Shown here one piece after another: positions 36,907 through 45,800 of a stretch of 64,000 bases of DNA. The stretch spans positions 744,001 through 808,000 of the forward strand of contig NZ_CP121446.1 of NCBI RefSeq assembly GCF_030643905.1, written 5' to 3'. The position numbers and the translations under genes were made by a program. The notes under the pieces are model-generated. The model did no database searches. It worked only from the letters and a program-made list of their open reading frames with translations, and was not told the origin of the DNA. This stretch comes from Flavobacterium sp. IMCC34852. Lineage in GTDB: Bacteria > Bacteroidota > Bacteroidia > Flavobacteriales > Flavobacteriaceae. Within the stretch, counting starts at the first letter, position 1. Each line of letters opens with the position of its first letter.

Positions 36907-37530
36907 CTACTTCCCGTTAAAATTATTCATGGTGTTGTTTAAACCGGCTAAGGCAAAAGATTCTATGATTTCTTTGGCTTTTTCGTAGCGTTCCGGTAGT
37001 TTGTTTTTTTCTTCTTCGGTCCACTCGCCTAAAACGTAATCTACTTGTTGTCCTTTTTTGAATTCGTCACTGATGCCAAAACGAAAACGCGGGTATTCGG
37101 AAGAGTTTAAAACGAGTTGGATGTTTTTTAAACCGTTGTGTCCGCCGTCGCTACCTTTGGCTTTGATGCGTATGGTGCCAAAAGGCAAATTCAAATCATC
37201 GGTAATCACCAAAACGTTTTCTTTGGCGATGTTTTCTTTTTCCATCCAATATTGCACCGCTTTACCACTTAAATTCATGTAAGTGTTGGGTTTCAAAAGG
37301 ATTAGCTTTCTACCTTTGATGTTGTATTCTGTTATCGTTCCCAGTTTGGCCGTTTCAAAAGACAAGTTTTCTTTTTGTGCCACGTAATCTAAGACTTTAA
37401 AACCAATGTTGTGGCGGGTATTGACATATTCGGCACCGATGTTGCCCAGTCCGACGATAAGGTATTTCTTCATTTCCGGTATGTTTTCAGAAGTTGTAGT
37501 AGTAGTAAATAATTGGGTCAACCATTTCAT
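36907..37530 (-). CDS. pth: Peptidyl-tRNA hydrolase
   Basis: 207 residues from the ATG at 37530. It releases peptides from dropped-off peptidyl-tRNA. Visible: [21 protein letters not shown] (Asn and catalytic His), [33 protein letters not shown] and RFRFGIS. An extra ~19-residue N-terminal extension (MKWLTQLF plus a Thr run) precedes the core, and a second ATG at 37473 begins the core directly. A TACTTTTG box ends 4 nt before 37530, so that ATG would start a leaderless message, or the second ATG is used with a 57-nt leader. The frame to 37611 is not transcribed on this view. Confidence 0.94.
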   Translation of the reverse strand: MKWLTQLFTTTTTSENIPEMKKYLIVGLGNIGAEYVNTRHNIGFKVLDYVAQKENLSFETAKLGTITEYNIKGRKLILLKPNTYMNLSGKAVQYWMEKENIAKENVLVITDDLNLPFGTIRIKAKGSDGGHNGLKNIQLVLNSSEYPRFRFGISDEFKKGQQVDYVLGEWTEEEKNKLPERYEKAKEIIESFALAGLNNTMNNFNGK

Positions 37531-37534
37531 GAGA

Positions 37535-37542
37535 CAAAAGTA
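37535..37542 (-). promoter_or_regulatory. -7 box directly before pth (leaderless type)
   Basis: TACTTTTG on the minus strand, 4 nt before the ATG at 37530. Confidence 0.5.
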
Positions 37543-37612
37543 GCTAATTTGGAAATAAGTTAATTTGAAAATTTGTTTCCCAAAGTTTATAAAGCGCCTT
37601 TTGCTTATCATT

Positions 37613-37677
37613 TAGCCCCGATTGCAGCGGCTACCACGTAGCGCGAAAAGCGGGAATATGGCCCCGAAGCTTCGGGG
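37613..37677. repeat. Dispersed repeat AGCCCCGAT...AGCGGGAA plus palindrome
   Basis: Left part AGCCCCGATTGCAGCGG, central CTAC/GTAG hairpin, right part CGCGAAAAGCGGGAA, then the 16-bp perfect palindrome CCCCGAAGCTTCGGGG (37662-37677). Related to 46021-46064 and, in part, 18838-18876. Confidence 0.7.
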
Positions 37678-37710
37678 TAAGAATGCCCGAGCCTTTCGCT
37701 CCTCAATAAA

Positions 37711-37735
37711 AAAGCCCCGTTTTTCAACGAGGCTT
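37711..37735 (-). terminator. Intrinsic terminator after rplY
   Basis: Stem AAAGCC-CGTT/AACG-GGCTTT with one G-T pair, T run on the minus-strand side. Confidence 0.85.
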
Positions 37736-37756
37736 TCGGTATAAATTGGAAATGAA

Positions 37757-38365
37757 TTATTTTTTCTTTCCTTTTGCCGGAGCTTTGGCTGCTTTGGCTG
37801 CTTCTTGAGCGGCTTTCATAGCGGCACGTGAAATCTTCACTTGACAAACCACGGTGTTGTCCGGGTGCATCAATTTGAAGTTGTTAGTCTCCAATTTGGT
37901 AACGTATAATTTGTTACCCATTTGCAATTCAGAGATGTTAGCTTCAACATAATCCGGAAGATTTTTTGGTAAAGCTTTTACTTTTAATCTTCTTTGGTTC
38001 AAACGCAAATCACCACCTAACAAAACCCCTGGTGAAGTACCTGTAATTTTCACAGGAACCTCCATAGTGATTTCTTTGCTTTCGTTTAATTGAAAGAAAT
38101 CAATGTGTAAAATTTTGTCAGACACCGGGTGAAACTGAATGTCTTGAAGAATAACATTGGTAGTTTTTCCAGCCAAATCAACCACAACTGTGTGTGCGTT
38201 TGGAGTGTAAACCAAGCCTTTGAATGCTTTTTCTTCTGCTGCAAAATGCTGTGGTGTAGTTCCTCCGTAAATAACGCAAGGGACCATTCCAGCATCACGT
38301 AAGGCTTTAGTAGCTTTTTTGCCTACGCTTTCTCTTTCTTGTCCTTTAATCGTAATCGATTTCAT
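37757..38365 (-). CDS. rplY: 50S ribosomal protein L25/general stress protein Ctc
   Basis: 202 residues, the long CTC form: an L25 N-terminal domain binding 5S rRNA ([26 protein letters not shown] opening, then VPCVIYGG) and the TL5/CTC C-terminal beta domain ([20 protein letters not shown] and [15 protein letters not shown]). The C-terminus is Lys/Ala-rich ([14 protein letters not shown]), usual for this form in Bacteroidota. prs lies upstream on the same strand, a common prs-rplY-pth order in bacteria, conserved here. A terminator separates it from pth, which has its own promoter box. Confidence 0.97.
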   Translation of the reverse strand: MKSITIKGQERESVGKKATKALRDAGMVPCVIYGGTTPQHFAAEEKAFKGLVYTPNAHTVVVDLAGKTTNVILQDIQFHPVSDKILHIDFFQLNESKEITMEVPVKITGTSPGVLLGGDLRLNQRRLKVKALPKNLPDYVEANISELQMGNKLYVTKLETNNFKLMHPDNTVVCQVKISRAAMKAAQEAAKAAKAPAKGKKK

Positions 38366-38403
38366 TGTAAAAATATATAGTTAATAAATAAAATACTTTT
38401 TTG

Positions 38404-38550
38404 AGCTGACCGCTATTGGCTGTTAGCTTTTTTTTGGCGTTCCCCTTCGGGTCAGGCTTTCCGCAGTACAGGGTACTTGCTCCAATCCTTAACGCAATCT
38501 TTTTTTACATCAAGTCAGCTAATTGCTAACCGGTGAAAGCTGACCGCTAC
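38404..38550. repeat. Dispersed GGCGTTCCCCTTCGGG-type repeat flanked by GCTGACCGCTA
   Basis: Core at 38436-38503 (GGCGTTCCCCTTCGGGTCAGG, then CTTTCCGC and TCC-AATCCTTAACGC). GCTGACCGCTA occurs at 38405-38415 and again at 38540-38550. The second copy contains the prs stop codon. Confidence 0.6.
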
Positions 38551-39488
38551 ATCAAAAACTTCCCACTGATGGAATTGTTGTGTTGCACCATGTGCATTAC
38601 TTCAGCGAAGAGCGGTGCACAACTCACCACTTTTATTTTGTTCGATTCTTTCTTTAACGGAATAGAATCGGTTACTATTAATTCTAATAATTTAGAGTTT
38701 TCTATTTTCTCATACGCTTCTCCCGAAAGGATGGCGTGAGTACATATCGCTCTAACACTTATGGCGCCTTTCTCCATCATCAAATCGGCGGCTTTAGCCA
38801 GTGTTCCTCCGGTGTCGATCATATCGTCTACCAAAATCACGTTTCTGCCTTTTACTTCCCCAATCAATTCCATCGTATCAATTACGTTGGCTGCTTTTCT
38901 TTGTTTGTAACAAATTACCACGTCTGATTCTAAAAACTTAGAGTAAGCGTAAGCTCTTTTTGAACCGCCCATGTCCGGAGAAGCAATTGTTAAATTTTCT
39001 AACTGCAAGCTCTTTACATAAGGTAAAAAGATAGTCGAAGCAAACAAATGGTCCACCGGTTTTTCAAAGAAACCTTGAATCTGATCGGCATGTAAATCCA
39101 TCGTCATGATTCGAGTGGCGCCGGCAGTTTCCAATAATTTGGCTACTAATTTGGCTCCAATCGGCACTCTTGGTTTGTCTTTACGGTCTTGTCTGGCCCA
39201 ACCAAAGTAAGGAATTACCGGAGTAATGTGTCGGGCTGACGCTCTTTTCGCAGCATCAATCATTAACAATAGCTCCATTAAATTATCGGCACTAGGAAAA
39301 GTAGAACAGACAATAAAAACGCGTAATCCTCTAATGGATTCTTCAAACGAAGGCTGAAACTCGCCATCACTATATCTTGAGAACGTAACTTTACCTAGCG
39401 GAATGCCATAGTTTTCAGCTATTTGTTCGGCTAAGTGGACGCTTTGTGAACAGGCAAATATCTTTGCTTCGGGCTCTAAATGCGACAT
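38547..39488 (-). CDS. prs: Ribose-phosphate pyrophosphokinase
   Basis: 313 residues from the ATG at 39488, makes PRPP from ribose-5-phosphate and ATP. Visible: IFACSQSVHLAEQIAEN, the flexible loop region RQDRKDKPRVPIGAK, TMDLHADQIQGFF, SPDMGGSKRA and the PRPP-binding loop VILVDDMIDTGGT. The in-frame ATG at 39524 would add 12 residues unlike the family. The TAG stop falls inside a small repeated sequence (see 38404-38550). Upstream of rplY. Confidence 0.98.
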   Translation of the reverse strand: MSHLEPEAKIFACSQSVHLAEQIAENYGIPLGKVTFSRYSDGEFQPSFEESIRGLRVFIVCSTFPSADNLMELLLMIDAAKRASARHITPVIPYFGWARQDRKDKPRVPIGAKLVAKLLETAGATRIMTMDLHADQIQGFFEKPVDHLFASTIFLPYVKSLQLENLTIASPDMGGSKRAYAYSKFLESDVVICYKQRKAANVIDTMELIGEVKGRNVILVDDMIDTGGTLAKAADLMMEKGAISVRAICTHAILSGEAYEKIENSKLLELIVTDSIPLKKESNKIKVVSCAPLFAEVMHMVQHNNSISGKFLM

Positions 39489-39608
39489 TGTAATTCTTGT
39501 TGTTATTCCGCCGCGCCTATACAATTTGGCTTTGACCGTAGTCTGAAGCTTTCAGCATATAATTGCCTCGGAAGTAGTTAGTTAGTTGTGTGTTGCTTTA
39601 ACGCGGTG

Positions 39609-39616
39609 CAAATTTA
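39609..39616 (-). promoter_or_regulatory. Candidate -7 box for prs
   Basis: TAAATTTG on the minus strand, 120 nt before the prs start. Confidence 0.4.
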
Positions 39617-39658
39617 GAAATTAAATCCGACTCTGAAAGTATTTTTTTAGCTATTTTT

Positions 39659-39690
39659 TTGATGGTATGACAAAAATTTATTTACATTTG
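39659..39690 (+). promoter_or_regulatory. Promoter of tRNA-Leu
   Basis: TTG, 21-nt spacer, TACATTTG ending 26 nt before the mature tRNA. Confidence 0.6.
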
Positions 39691-39716
39691 CACCCACAAA
39701 ACACAAATGCCTTAAT

Positions 39717-39796
39717 GCCCGGATGGCGGAATTGGTAGACGCGCACGACTCAAACTCGTGTTCTTAGGAGTGTGGGTTCGATTCCCACTCCGGGTA
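39717..39796 (+). tRNA. tRNA-Leu(CAA)
   Basis: 80 nt. Acceptor GCCCGGA pairs with TCCGGGT (G-U at the first pair), discriminator A. Anticodon stem CACGA/TCGTG with loop CTCAAAC gives anticodon CAA. A long variable arm is present, as expected for Leu, and the T arm is GTGGG-TTCGATT-CCCAC. No CCA encoded. The 3' end from GGTTCGA onward is repeated at 40098-40140. Confidence 0.97.
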
Positions 39797-39833
39797 CAAA
39801 TGAAAAACCTCTCAGTAATGGGAGGTTTTTTTG
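39775..39833 (+). repeat. Direct repeat, left copy: tRNA-Leu 3' end plus terminator
   Basis: From GGTTCGA in the T arm through the hairpin terminator. Repeated at 40098-40177 with two mismatches in the spacer and a 20-bp insertion. Confidence 0.85.
39803..39832 (+). terminator. Terminator after tRNA-Leu
   Basis: AAAAACCTC/GAGGTTTTT hairpin and T run; the 30-nt hairpin is identical to the one at 40147-40176. Confidence 0.8.
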
Positions 39834-39835
39834 TT

Positions 39836-39843
39836 TAAATTTG
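39836..39843 (+). promoter_or_regulatory. -7 box directly before the GIY-YIG gene (leaderless type)
   Basis: TAAATTTG ending 3 nt before the ATG at 39847, just after the tRNA terminator. Confidence 0.45.
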
Positions 39844-39846
39844 ATT

Positions 39847-40095
39847 ATGTTTTATATATATGCCATATCAAGTTTGAATAGAAATTATATTTATGTTGGG
39901 TTAACTGACAATATAGAAAGGAGATTTATGGAACATAATTCAGGAAAAAATAAAACAACAAAACCTTATTTACCATTTCAAGTAATTTACACAGAAGAAT
40001 TCGAAACCAGAGTGGAGGCAAGAATCCGTGAAAAATATTATAAATCAGGAATTGGAAAAGAAAAGCTGAAGCAGATACGTGAACAGAGAGGATAA
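39847..40095 (+). CDS. Small GIY-YIG nuclease domain protein
   Basis: 82 residues, the single-domain GIY-YIG type common in Bacteroidota. GIY-YIG motif as YIYAI ... YIYVG (residues about 3-18), catalytic Arg in NIERRFMEHN, KTTKPYLPF, and metal-binding Glu in RVEARIREKYYKSG. The frame continues upstream into the tRNA, but ATG 39847 starts exactly at the domain and has a TAAATTTG box just before it. It lies between two copies of the tRNA-Leu 3' end plus terminator, suggesting that the gene travelled as part of a small insertion. Nuclease activity is likely from the motifs; the target is unknown. Confidence 0.88.
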   Translation: MFYIYAISSLNRNYIYVGLTDNIERRFMEHNSGKNKTTKPYLPFQVIYTEEFETRVEARIREKYYKSGIGKEKLKQIREQRG

Positions 40096-40104
40096 AAGGT
40101 TCGA

Positions 40105-40124
40105 CCTGCCTGCCGGCAGGCAGG
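40105..40124. repeat. 20-bp perfect palindrome inserted in the duplicated tRNA end
   Basis: CCTGCCTGCCGGCAGGCAGG splits GGTTCGA from TTCCCACTCC; removing it restores the tRNA sequence exactly. I recall this palindrome as a frequent dispersed element in Bacteroidota (read through, it encodes LPAGRQ). Confidence 0.85.
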
Positions 40125-40146
40125 TTCCCACTCCGGGTACAAAAAG

Positions 40147-40176
40147 AAAAACCTCTCAGTAATGGGAGGTTTTTTT
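40147..40176 (+). terminator. Second copy of the tRNA-Leu terminator
   Basis: Same 30-nt hairpin as 39803-39832; now downstream of the GIY-YIG gene. Confidence 0.8.
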
Positions 40177-40248
40177 CTTTTCTACGCCTATTTACGTATT
40201 TCAACATAAAATTACTATTTTTATCTTGCTGAGGTAAATCAAGCCAAG

Positions 40249-40875
40249 ATGAAAAAGCGCATTTGCATAGTAGAAGACGACAGAGACTTAAGAGAAGCTT
40301 TGTGCATGATGATTCAGTTTACCGAACATTATGAACTCGCCGGAAGTTTTGAAAATGCTGAAAAAGCACTTCAGTTTTTGCCCGAAACCGAACCGGACGC
40401 CATATTAATGGATATCAATTTGCCCGGTGAAAACGGCATACAATGCGTTACCAAACTCAAAAATATCAATCCCGATTATTTGGTTTTAATGTGTACTTCA
40501 TATGAAGATGATGAAAAAATTTTCAAAAGCTTGGAAGTGGGTGCCAGTGGCTATATACTAAAAACCGAAGGTCCGGCCAAGATTATCAATGCTTTAGATG
40601 AATTGTTTGAAGGCGGAAGTCCAATGAGCAGTAGCATTGCTCGAAAAGTGGTCGCCAGTTTTTCTAAAATGGAATCCCAAAACCGTCTGACGGAGACGCT
40701 CACTGCTCGTGAAAAAGAAATATTGGAGTTGTTGGCCAAAGGCCAAATGAACAAAGAAGTCGCCAATCAGCTCGATATCAGTACCGGGACTGTGCGCAAA
40801 CACATCCAGAATATTTATGAAAAACTACATGTAAATACTCGTGTAGAAGCGGTAAACCTTTATTTAAAACGATAA
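40249..40875 (+). CDS. LuxR/NarL-type response regulator
   Basis: 208 residues. The receiver domain (about 1-120) has acidic D10/D11, phospho-acceptor Asp55 in LMDINLPG, Thr in MCTSYED, and Lys in YILKTEG. The C-terminal LuxR HTH (about 145-205) reads LTAREKEILELLAKGQ and ISTGTVRKHIQNIYEKL. A DNA-binding output controlled by phosphorylation. The histidine kinase gene starts 10 nt downstream and is almost certainly the partner. Targets unknown; the S74 surface-protein gene follows the kinase but has a terminator between. Confidence 0.96.
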   Translation: MKKRICIVEDDRDLREALCMMIQFTEHYELAGSFENAEKALQFLPETEPDAILMDINLPGENGIQCVTKLKNINPDYLVLMCTSYEDDEKIFKSLEVGASGYILKTEGPAKIINALDELFEGGSPMSSSIARKVVASFSKMESQNRLTETLTAREKEILELLAKGQMNKEVANQLDISTGTVRKHIQNIYEKLHVNTRVEAVNLYLKR

Positions 40876-40885
40876 TTTATCGCTT

Positions 40886-42643
40886 ATGAAATCTTATGTT
40901 CAACTATTTGTTCTCTTGTTGTGCCTGAATTTGGCAGCTCAAAGTCCGATGGAGAAAAAGAAGTTGAATCAACTAAAAGCTTGTCAAGATAATCCTTGTA
41001 AGGTGAAAAGGACTTTTCTTATGGCCGAGCATTTTTTGGAAACTGATGACATCGAATCTTCTCAAAAATGGTTGCAAAAAACCAAAGATTTAGTATCGCC
41101 AAAGGTTACTGATACCACAACTGTTTTTATTCACAGTCTGCAGTCGGAATTGTTTTACTACATGGGATTGTTTCAGTTTGGGACTTACGAAGCCAAGAAA
41201 GGAATCGAAAAAGCCAAGCAACTCAATGACAGTACACTTATAGCAGATTCCTATTTCTTTCTGGGAATTAACCAAATGGAAATTAATGCTTTTAAAGAAG
41301 CCCATCAGTCGCTTTGGCAATCGAGAAATTTTTATCCGAAGCAATGGGCCAAAAAGTACATCAGAAGTTGCATCCAAAACGAGCATATCTACAATAATAT
41401 TGCCCAATTGAAATTCAAAACCCGTGAATTAGATTCTGCTTTTTGGTACAACAAAAAAGCCTACCAAATGGCTCTACAAAACAACAGTAAGCGTGGAATC
41501 CCGAATGCAGAGCAAACTTTCGGTCAGATTTACTACACCAAAAAGCAAAAAGACAGCGCGATTTATTATTTCCAAAAAAGCGTACAATCCGCCCAAAAAA
41601 GTGTTTACTATGATATCGTTTTATTAAACTACGCTTATTTGATGGAATGCTATCAGGGAAACCCTGCATTGAGCGATTCGTGGTTTACCAAAGGAACCGA
41701 TTTAATGAAGCAAAGAATCGTAAACATCGCTTTTCAAAGGTATTTTTACAACATAGCCTTATCGGTTTTTAAAGCCAATAACCAAGTCGAAAAAGCGGCC
41801 TATGTGCAAGATAAAATCATAGCCATTGATGATGAAACTCGATTAAAAGGAAACTTTTTCATACAAGACATTACCACGCAATATGCCCAGAATGAAAACA
41901 AACTTCTCAATCTTCAAATAGATGAACTGACCCAAGAAAGAAGATACACCTTTTTGCAATTGATAGCGGCACTTTTGGGTGTTTTGTTGTCGGTTTTATT
42001 CATTATTATTATTCGAAGAAAAAATAAAGTGCAACAAACCTTATTGAACCAAAAAAATGACATCAGCAAAGATTTGCATGACGATATAGGAAGCGGCTTG
42101 AGCAGTATTTTAATTCATGCTGACTTGCTGCTCAAGGACAAAAATGCCGAAGAAAAACAAAAGGTTTTGGCCAATAAAATTGTTCAAACCGGTAAAGAAA
42201 TTTCCCAACAGCTTAACACTTTTATTTGGTCTTTGAATAATGACAATAATGGTTTGCAAAGTTTTGCGGAATACGTAAAACAATACGGAATGAATTTATT
42301 GGAAAGTACCGATATCGAATTTGAATTCACCACCAATATTGCGTCAAAAGAGACTATGGTTATTAACGGCAACCAAAGAAAACATTTGTTCATGTGTGTC
42401 AAAGAGTTGCTTAATAATGCCGTCAAACACGCCAAGGCTACCCAAATTGAGGTAGCGATTAATGCCAAGGATAAAAATGTTTTGGAGATAATGGTCCGCG
42501 ATAACGGTCAAGGAATGAACAAAGAAAACCAGTTTGGTAACGGAATCACCAACGTTAAAAAGAGAGTAGAATTATTAGGCGGAAAGGTAATCTTTGACCA
42601 GCAAGCCGGACTCCAAGTAACCATCAATATTCCGTTAAAATAA
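40886..42643 (+). CDS. Histidine kinase with periplasmic TPR sensor and HisKA_3 core
   Basis: 585 residues. Signal peptide (about 1-19), then TPR-like helical repeats to about residue 330 (FSQKWLQKTKD-like pairs, YFFLGINQMEINAFKEAHQSL), a coiled stretch, and one transmembrane helix (about 355-377). The cytoplasmic HisKA_3 domain carries phospho-acceptor His398 in DISKDLHDDIGSGLSS. The HATPase has the N box ELLNNAVKHA and G boxes DNGQGM and GNGITNVKKR. This layout (periplasmic TPR plus NarX-like core) is common in Bacteroidota. It pairs with the response regulator just upstream. Signal unknown. Confidence 0.95.
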   Translation: MKSYVQLFVLLLCLNLAAQSPMEKKKLNQLKACQDNPCKVKRTFLMAEHFLETDDIESSQKWLQKTKDLVSPKVTDTTTVFIHSLQSELFYYMGLFQFGTYEAKKGIEKAKQLNDSTLIADSYFFLGINQMEINAFKEAHQSLWQSRNFYPKQWAKKYIRSCIQNEHIYNNIAQLKFKTRELDSAFWYNKKAYQMALQNNSKRGIPNAEQTFGQIYYTKKQKDSAIYYFQKSVQSAQKSVYYDIVLLNYAYLMECYQGNPALSDSWFTKGTDLMKQRIVNIAFQRYFYNIALSVFKANNQVEKAAYVQDKIIAIDDETRLKGNFFIQDITTQYAQNENKLLNLQIDELTQERRYTFLQLIAALLGVLLSVLFIIIIRRKNKVQQTLLNQKNDISKDLHDDIGSGLSSILIHADLLLKDKNAEEKQKVLANKIVQTGKEISQQLNTFIWSLNNDNNGLQSFAEYVKQYGMNLLESTDIEFEFTTNIASKETMVINGNQRKHLFMCVKELLNNAVKHAKATQIEVAINAKDKNVLEIMVRDNGQGMNKENQFGNGITNVKKRVELLGGKVIFDQQAGLQVTINIPLK

Positions 42644-42674
42644 ACAAAGTGGTAATGGTCGTCATTAAGTTTAG

Positions 42675-42694
42675 ATACGCCTTTTGGCGTATTT
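42675..42694 (+). terminator. Intrinsic terminator after the kinase gene
   Basis: Stem ATACGCC/GGCGTAT with a TTTT loop and a following T run. Confidence 0.85.
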
Positions 42695-42822
42695 TTTATT
42701 TTTAATCGAATTCGGAATTCCCCTGTTTTAGAGTGTTTAGGGTCTTTTTTGATAAAGTTTAGTATGACAAATATCGTATTGTGAATGTTGATTTAATGAA
42801 TGAATTTTAGGCATCTTTTTCT

Positions 42823-42841
42823 ACAGTTAATTGGTAACTGT
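42823..42841. promoter_or_regulatory. Operator-like dyad upstream of the S74 protein gene
   Basis: ACAGTT - 7 nt - AACTGT, ending 31 nt before the ATG. A possible regulator site, single copy. Confidence 0.3.
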
Positions 42842-42872
42842 TTGAAAAGCAATCTGCTAAAAGTTCATCACC

Positions 42873-45800
42873 ATGATAAAAAAAATACTACTGTCGTTAA
42901 TAATTCTTTCAGGATTCGAAAGCAAAGCACAAGTTGGGATCAACACTACAACGCCCAAAGCCCAACTCGAAATCAAATCCTCCAACGAAGCCACGCCGGC
43001 CAATAACGATGGTTTGTTAATCCCAAAAATAAATGCCTTTCCGGTGACGAACCCAACGGCTGACCAACAAGGAATGTTAGTGTATTTAACTACTACAGTG
43101 GGTGCCAACACACCTGGGTTTTATTTTTGGAACAACCCAACAACAGCTTGGCTTCCTGTAAAAGGAACTGATGGCGGAACACTAGACCAAGCCTACGATT
43201 TTGGCGGAGCCGGAAACGGAAGAACCATAACCGCTGATGCGGGCGCAGTCACCATAGCCGGAACAGACGGTTTGGTTTCAACAGGAATTTCTGGAAGTGG
43301 TGCTCTGGCACCTTCAGGAGCCGGAACCAGAATGGTTTGGAATCCGAGGAAAGCTGCTTTTAGAGCTGGTGGTGTTAGTGGAACGCAATGGGATGATGCC
43401 AATATTGGCAGTGGTTCTGTTGCTTTTTCCGGAGGAACAGCTTCAGGATCTAGTTCCTTTGCAGGAGCAGGATCAACAGCTTCAGCAACTAATTCCTTTG
43501 CAGGAGCAGGAGGCACAGCAAACGGACAAAGTTCTGTTGCCTTCGGTCAAGGAACCGTTGTCAATAGTGTAGATTCGATAGCGGCCGGATTTTTTTGTAC
43601 AACATCTTCATCAAGATCTGTTGCATTTGGGAGTGTTAATACAGCTAGTGGTTCCAGTTCAACTGTTTTTGGAGAAAATTCAACAGCAAGTGGAGGAACA
43701 GCAACGGCTTTTGGGAACTCTAATGTTGCCAGTGGAAATATTGCTACAGCATTTGGTAGAAATAATACGGCTTTCAGTTATGGTGAAACTGTTTTAGGAA
43801 TCGGCGCCACCACTTACACCCCATCAACAAATGGCGCCACACAATTTAGAGCTGCTAATGCCACTGACAGATTATTTGTAATTGGGAATGCCATTGATGC
43901 CGATAATGACAATACCGTAGATTTGGCTGAAAGAAGCGATGCGATGGTGGTTTTGAAAAATGGAAGCACCGGTATTGGAACATCTACACCAAATGCCTTA
44001 CTAGATGTAGCTTCAAACAATAAAGGTGTCATGGTGCCCAGAGTATCTTTGACCTCAGCCAATGTTGCCAGTCCAATAATTAATCCAAATGGAGGAGCTT
44101 TACCGGAAAGTACATTAGTATATAATACTGCTACTGCTGGGGCAGGAGCTAATGAAGTCACCCCTGGTTTTCATTATTGGGATGGAACTAAATGGGTAAA
44201 ATTGGAGGAGAATAATGGGAAAACCAAATATTATACAGCCATTGGAACTTCCAGTATAGTAGGAGTAGGTTCTGCAAAAACACCAATGTCACAAATGCAA
44301 ATTACTTTTACTCCAAAGTCTAGTGTGGTTTTAGTGAGTTTTTCAGCTTCAGGAAACAATACTTCTCCAGGCACTTTTTCTGATTTTCAATCAGTTGTTT
44401 TCTTTGATTTGTTGTTGAATGGATCATTGGTTAAAGGATTTCAAACATCAGAGGTAAATACCGACGAATCTGTGGGCAGAACCACTTGGGACACTAATAT
44501 TTTATACCCAGTAACAGTTACTCCTTTTGTGACACAAACCATCTCTATTAATTGGGCTAGTAGTACTAGTATTGCGGCTAATATTACAACCCCAATCTCT
44601 ATACCAAGCTCCTCACTTACCTTAAATTCACATAGGGTTTTGAGTGTAATTGATCCCGAAGGTGGTGGAGGAATTGTAACACCTATTACACCTCCGGTTA
44701 CCAATCAGTTTTGGAGTATAAACGGGAATTCAGGTACGAATTCTTCAACCAATTTTATGGGAACTCTAGACAATCAAGATGTTGTGTTTAGAAGGAACGG
44801 TGCATTATCTGGTAGATTAAATAGTTCAAATACTTCATTTGGCGTCAATAGTTTATTAAATATAACTTCAGGAACGGGAAATACTGCTATTGGGACTTCT
44901 GCATTTTCTTCTTTAACGACAGGCTCAAACAATACCGCCATTGGATCATTTGCTAATATAAGTTCATCTTTAAACAATGCCACTGCAATAGGTGCAAGAG
45001 CTTCAGTTAGTGTGGATAATAGTTTAGTTTTAGGAAGCGTAAATGGTGTCAATGGTGCAACAGCAACTGTTAATGTAGGTATCGGGACTACCACACCACA
45101 GGAAAGATTACACGTCGCCGGAAAAGCATTTTTAACAGATGGTTTTTCTGCCGATAATGCCGCTTTAATTTACAGAAATAATACAGATTATATGTTCCTC
45201 GGACCTCAATCAGGGAGTAGTGCAAACGGTGCAGCTATGGCGCTTTTTGGCAGTACCAATACAGCCGGAGGTAATGCCGGTGGTATTGATTTTAATGTTC
45301 CGGGTAGTCAGGTTAGGATGAATCATACTAATGGGAGTTATGTTTTTAGAGCCAATAGCACAAGCGGTTATACAGCTACTTTTGAATTGAATGATGTTGG
45401 GTTGCAGATTGGTCACAATTCAGCCGGTAGAGATGTTGTATTTAATACGGCCAGTACAGAGCGAATGCGTTTGACTGCTGCCGGGCGCGTTGGTATTGGT
45501 ACTACAGCTCCGGGCGGACAATTGGAACTTTCTTTAAACGAAGGCAGAAAACCAACTTCTAATACTTGGACCATTCCGTCTGATGCAAGATTAAAAAATG
45601 TGGACGGCATTTATCAAAAAGGATTAACAGAAATTCTGCAGTTGAAACCCATTCAATATCATTATAAAAACACTGATAAAAAAAGTTTTGATCCCAAAGT
45701 TTTGGAAAAAGAAGCTTATGGTTTTTTGGCACAAGAAGTACAACAAATTTTTCCGGAAGCAGTTGGAACCGACGCTGATGGCTATTTGAATTTTGATTTA

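Larger units (their letters stand above)
40098..40177 (+). repeat. Direct repeat, right copy: tRNA-Leu 3' end plus terminator, interrupted by a palindrome
   Basis: GGTTCGA (40098-40104), a 20-bp palindrome, then TTCCCACTCCGGGTAC (40125-40140) and a terminator hairpin identical to that of tRNA-Leu. No tRNA 5' half is present, so this is not a gene. Confidence 0.85.

Noticed and set aside
39772..39846. Upstream in-frame extension of the GIY-YIG gene into the tRNA
   Set aside because: It would start inside tRNA-Leu and read through its terminator; the ATG at 39847 begins exactly at the GIY-YIG domain.
40098..40140. Possible second tRNA
   Set aside because: Only the T arm and acceptor 3' strand are present; no D arm, anticodon arm or 5' acceptor strand precedes it.
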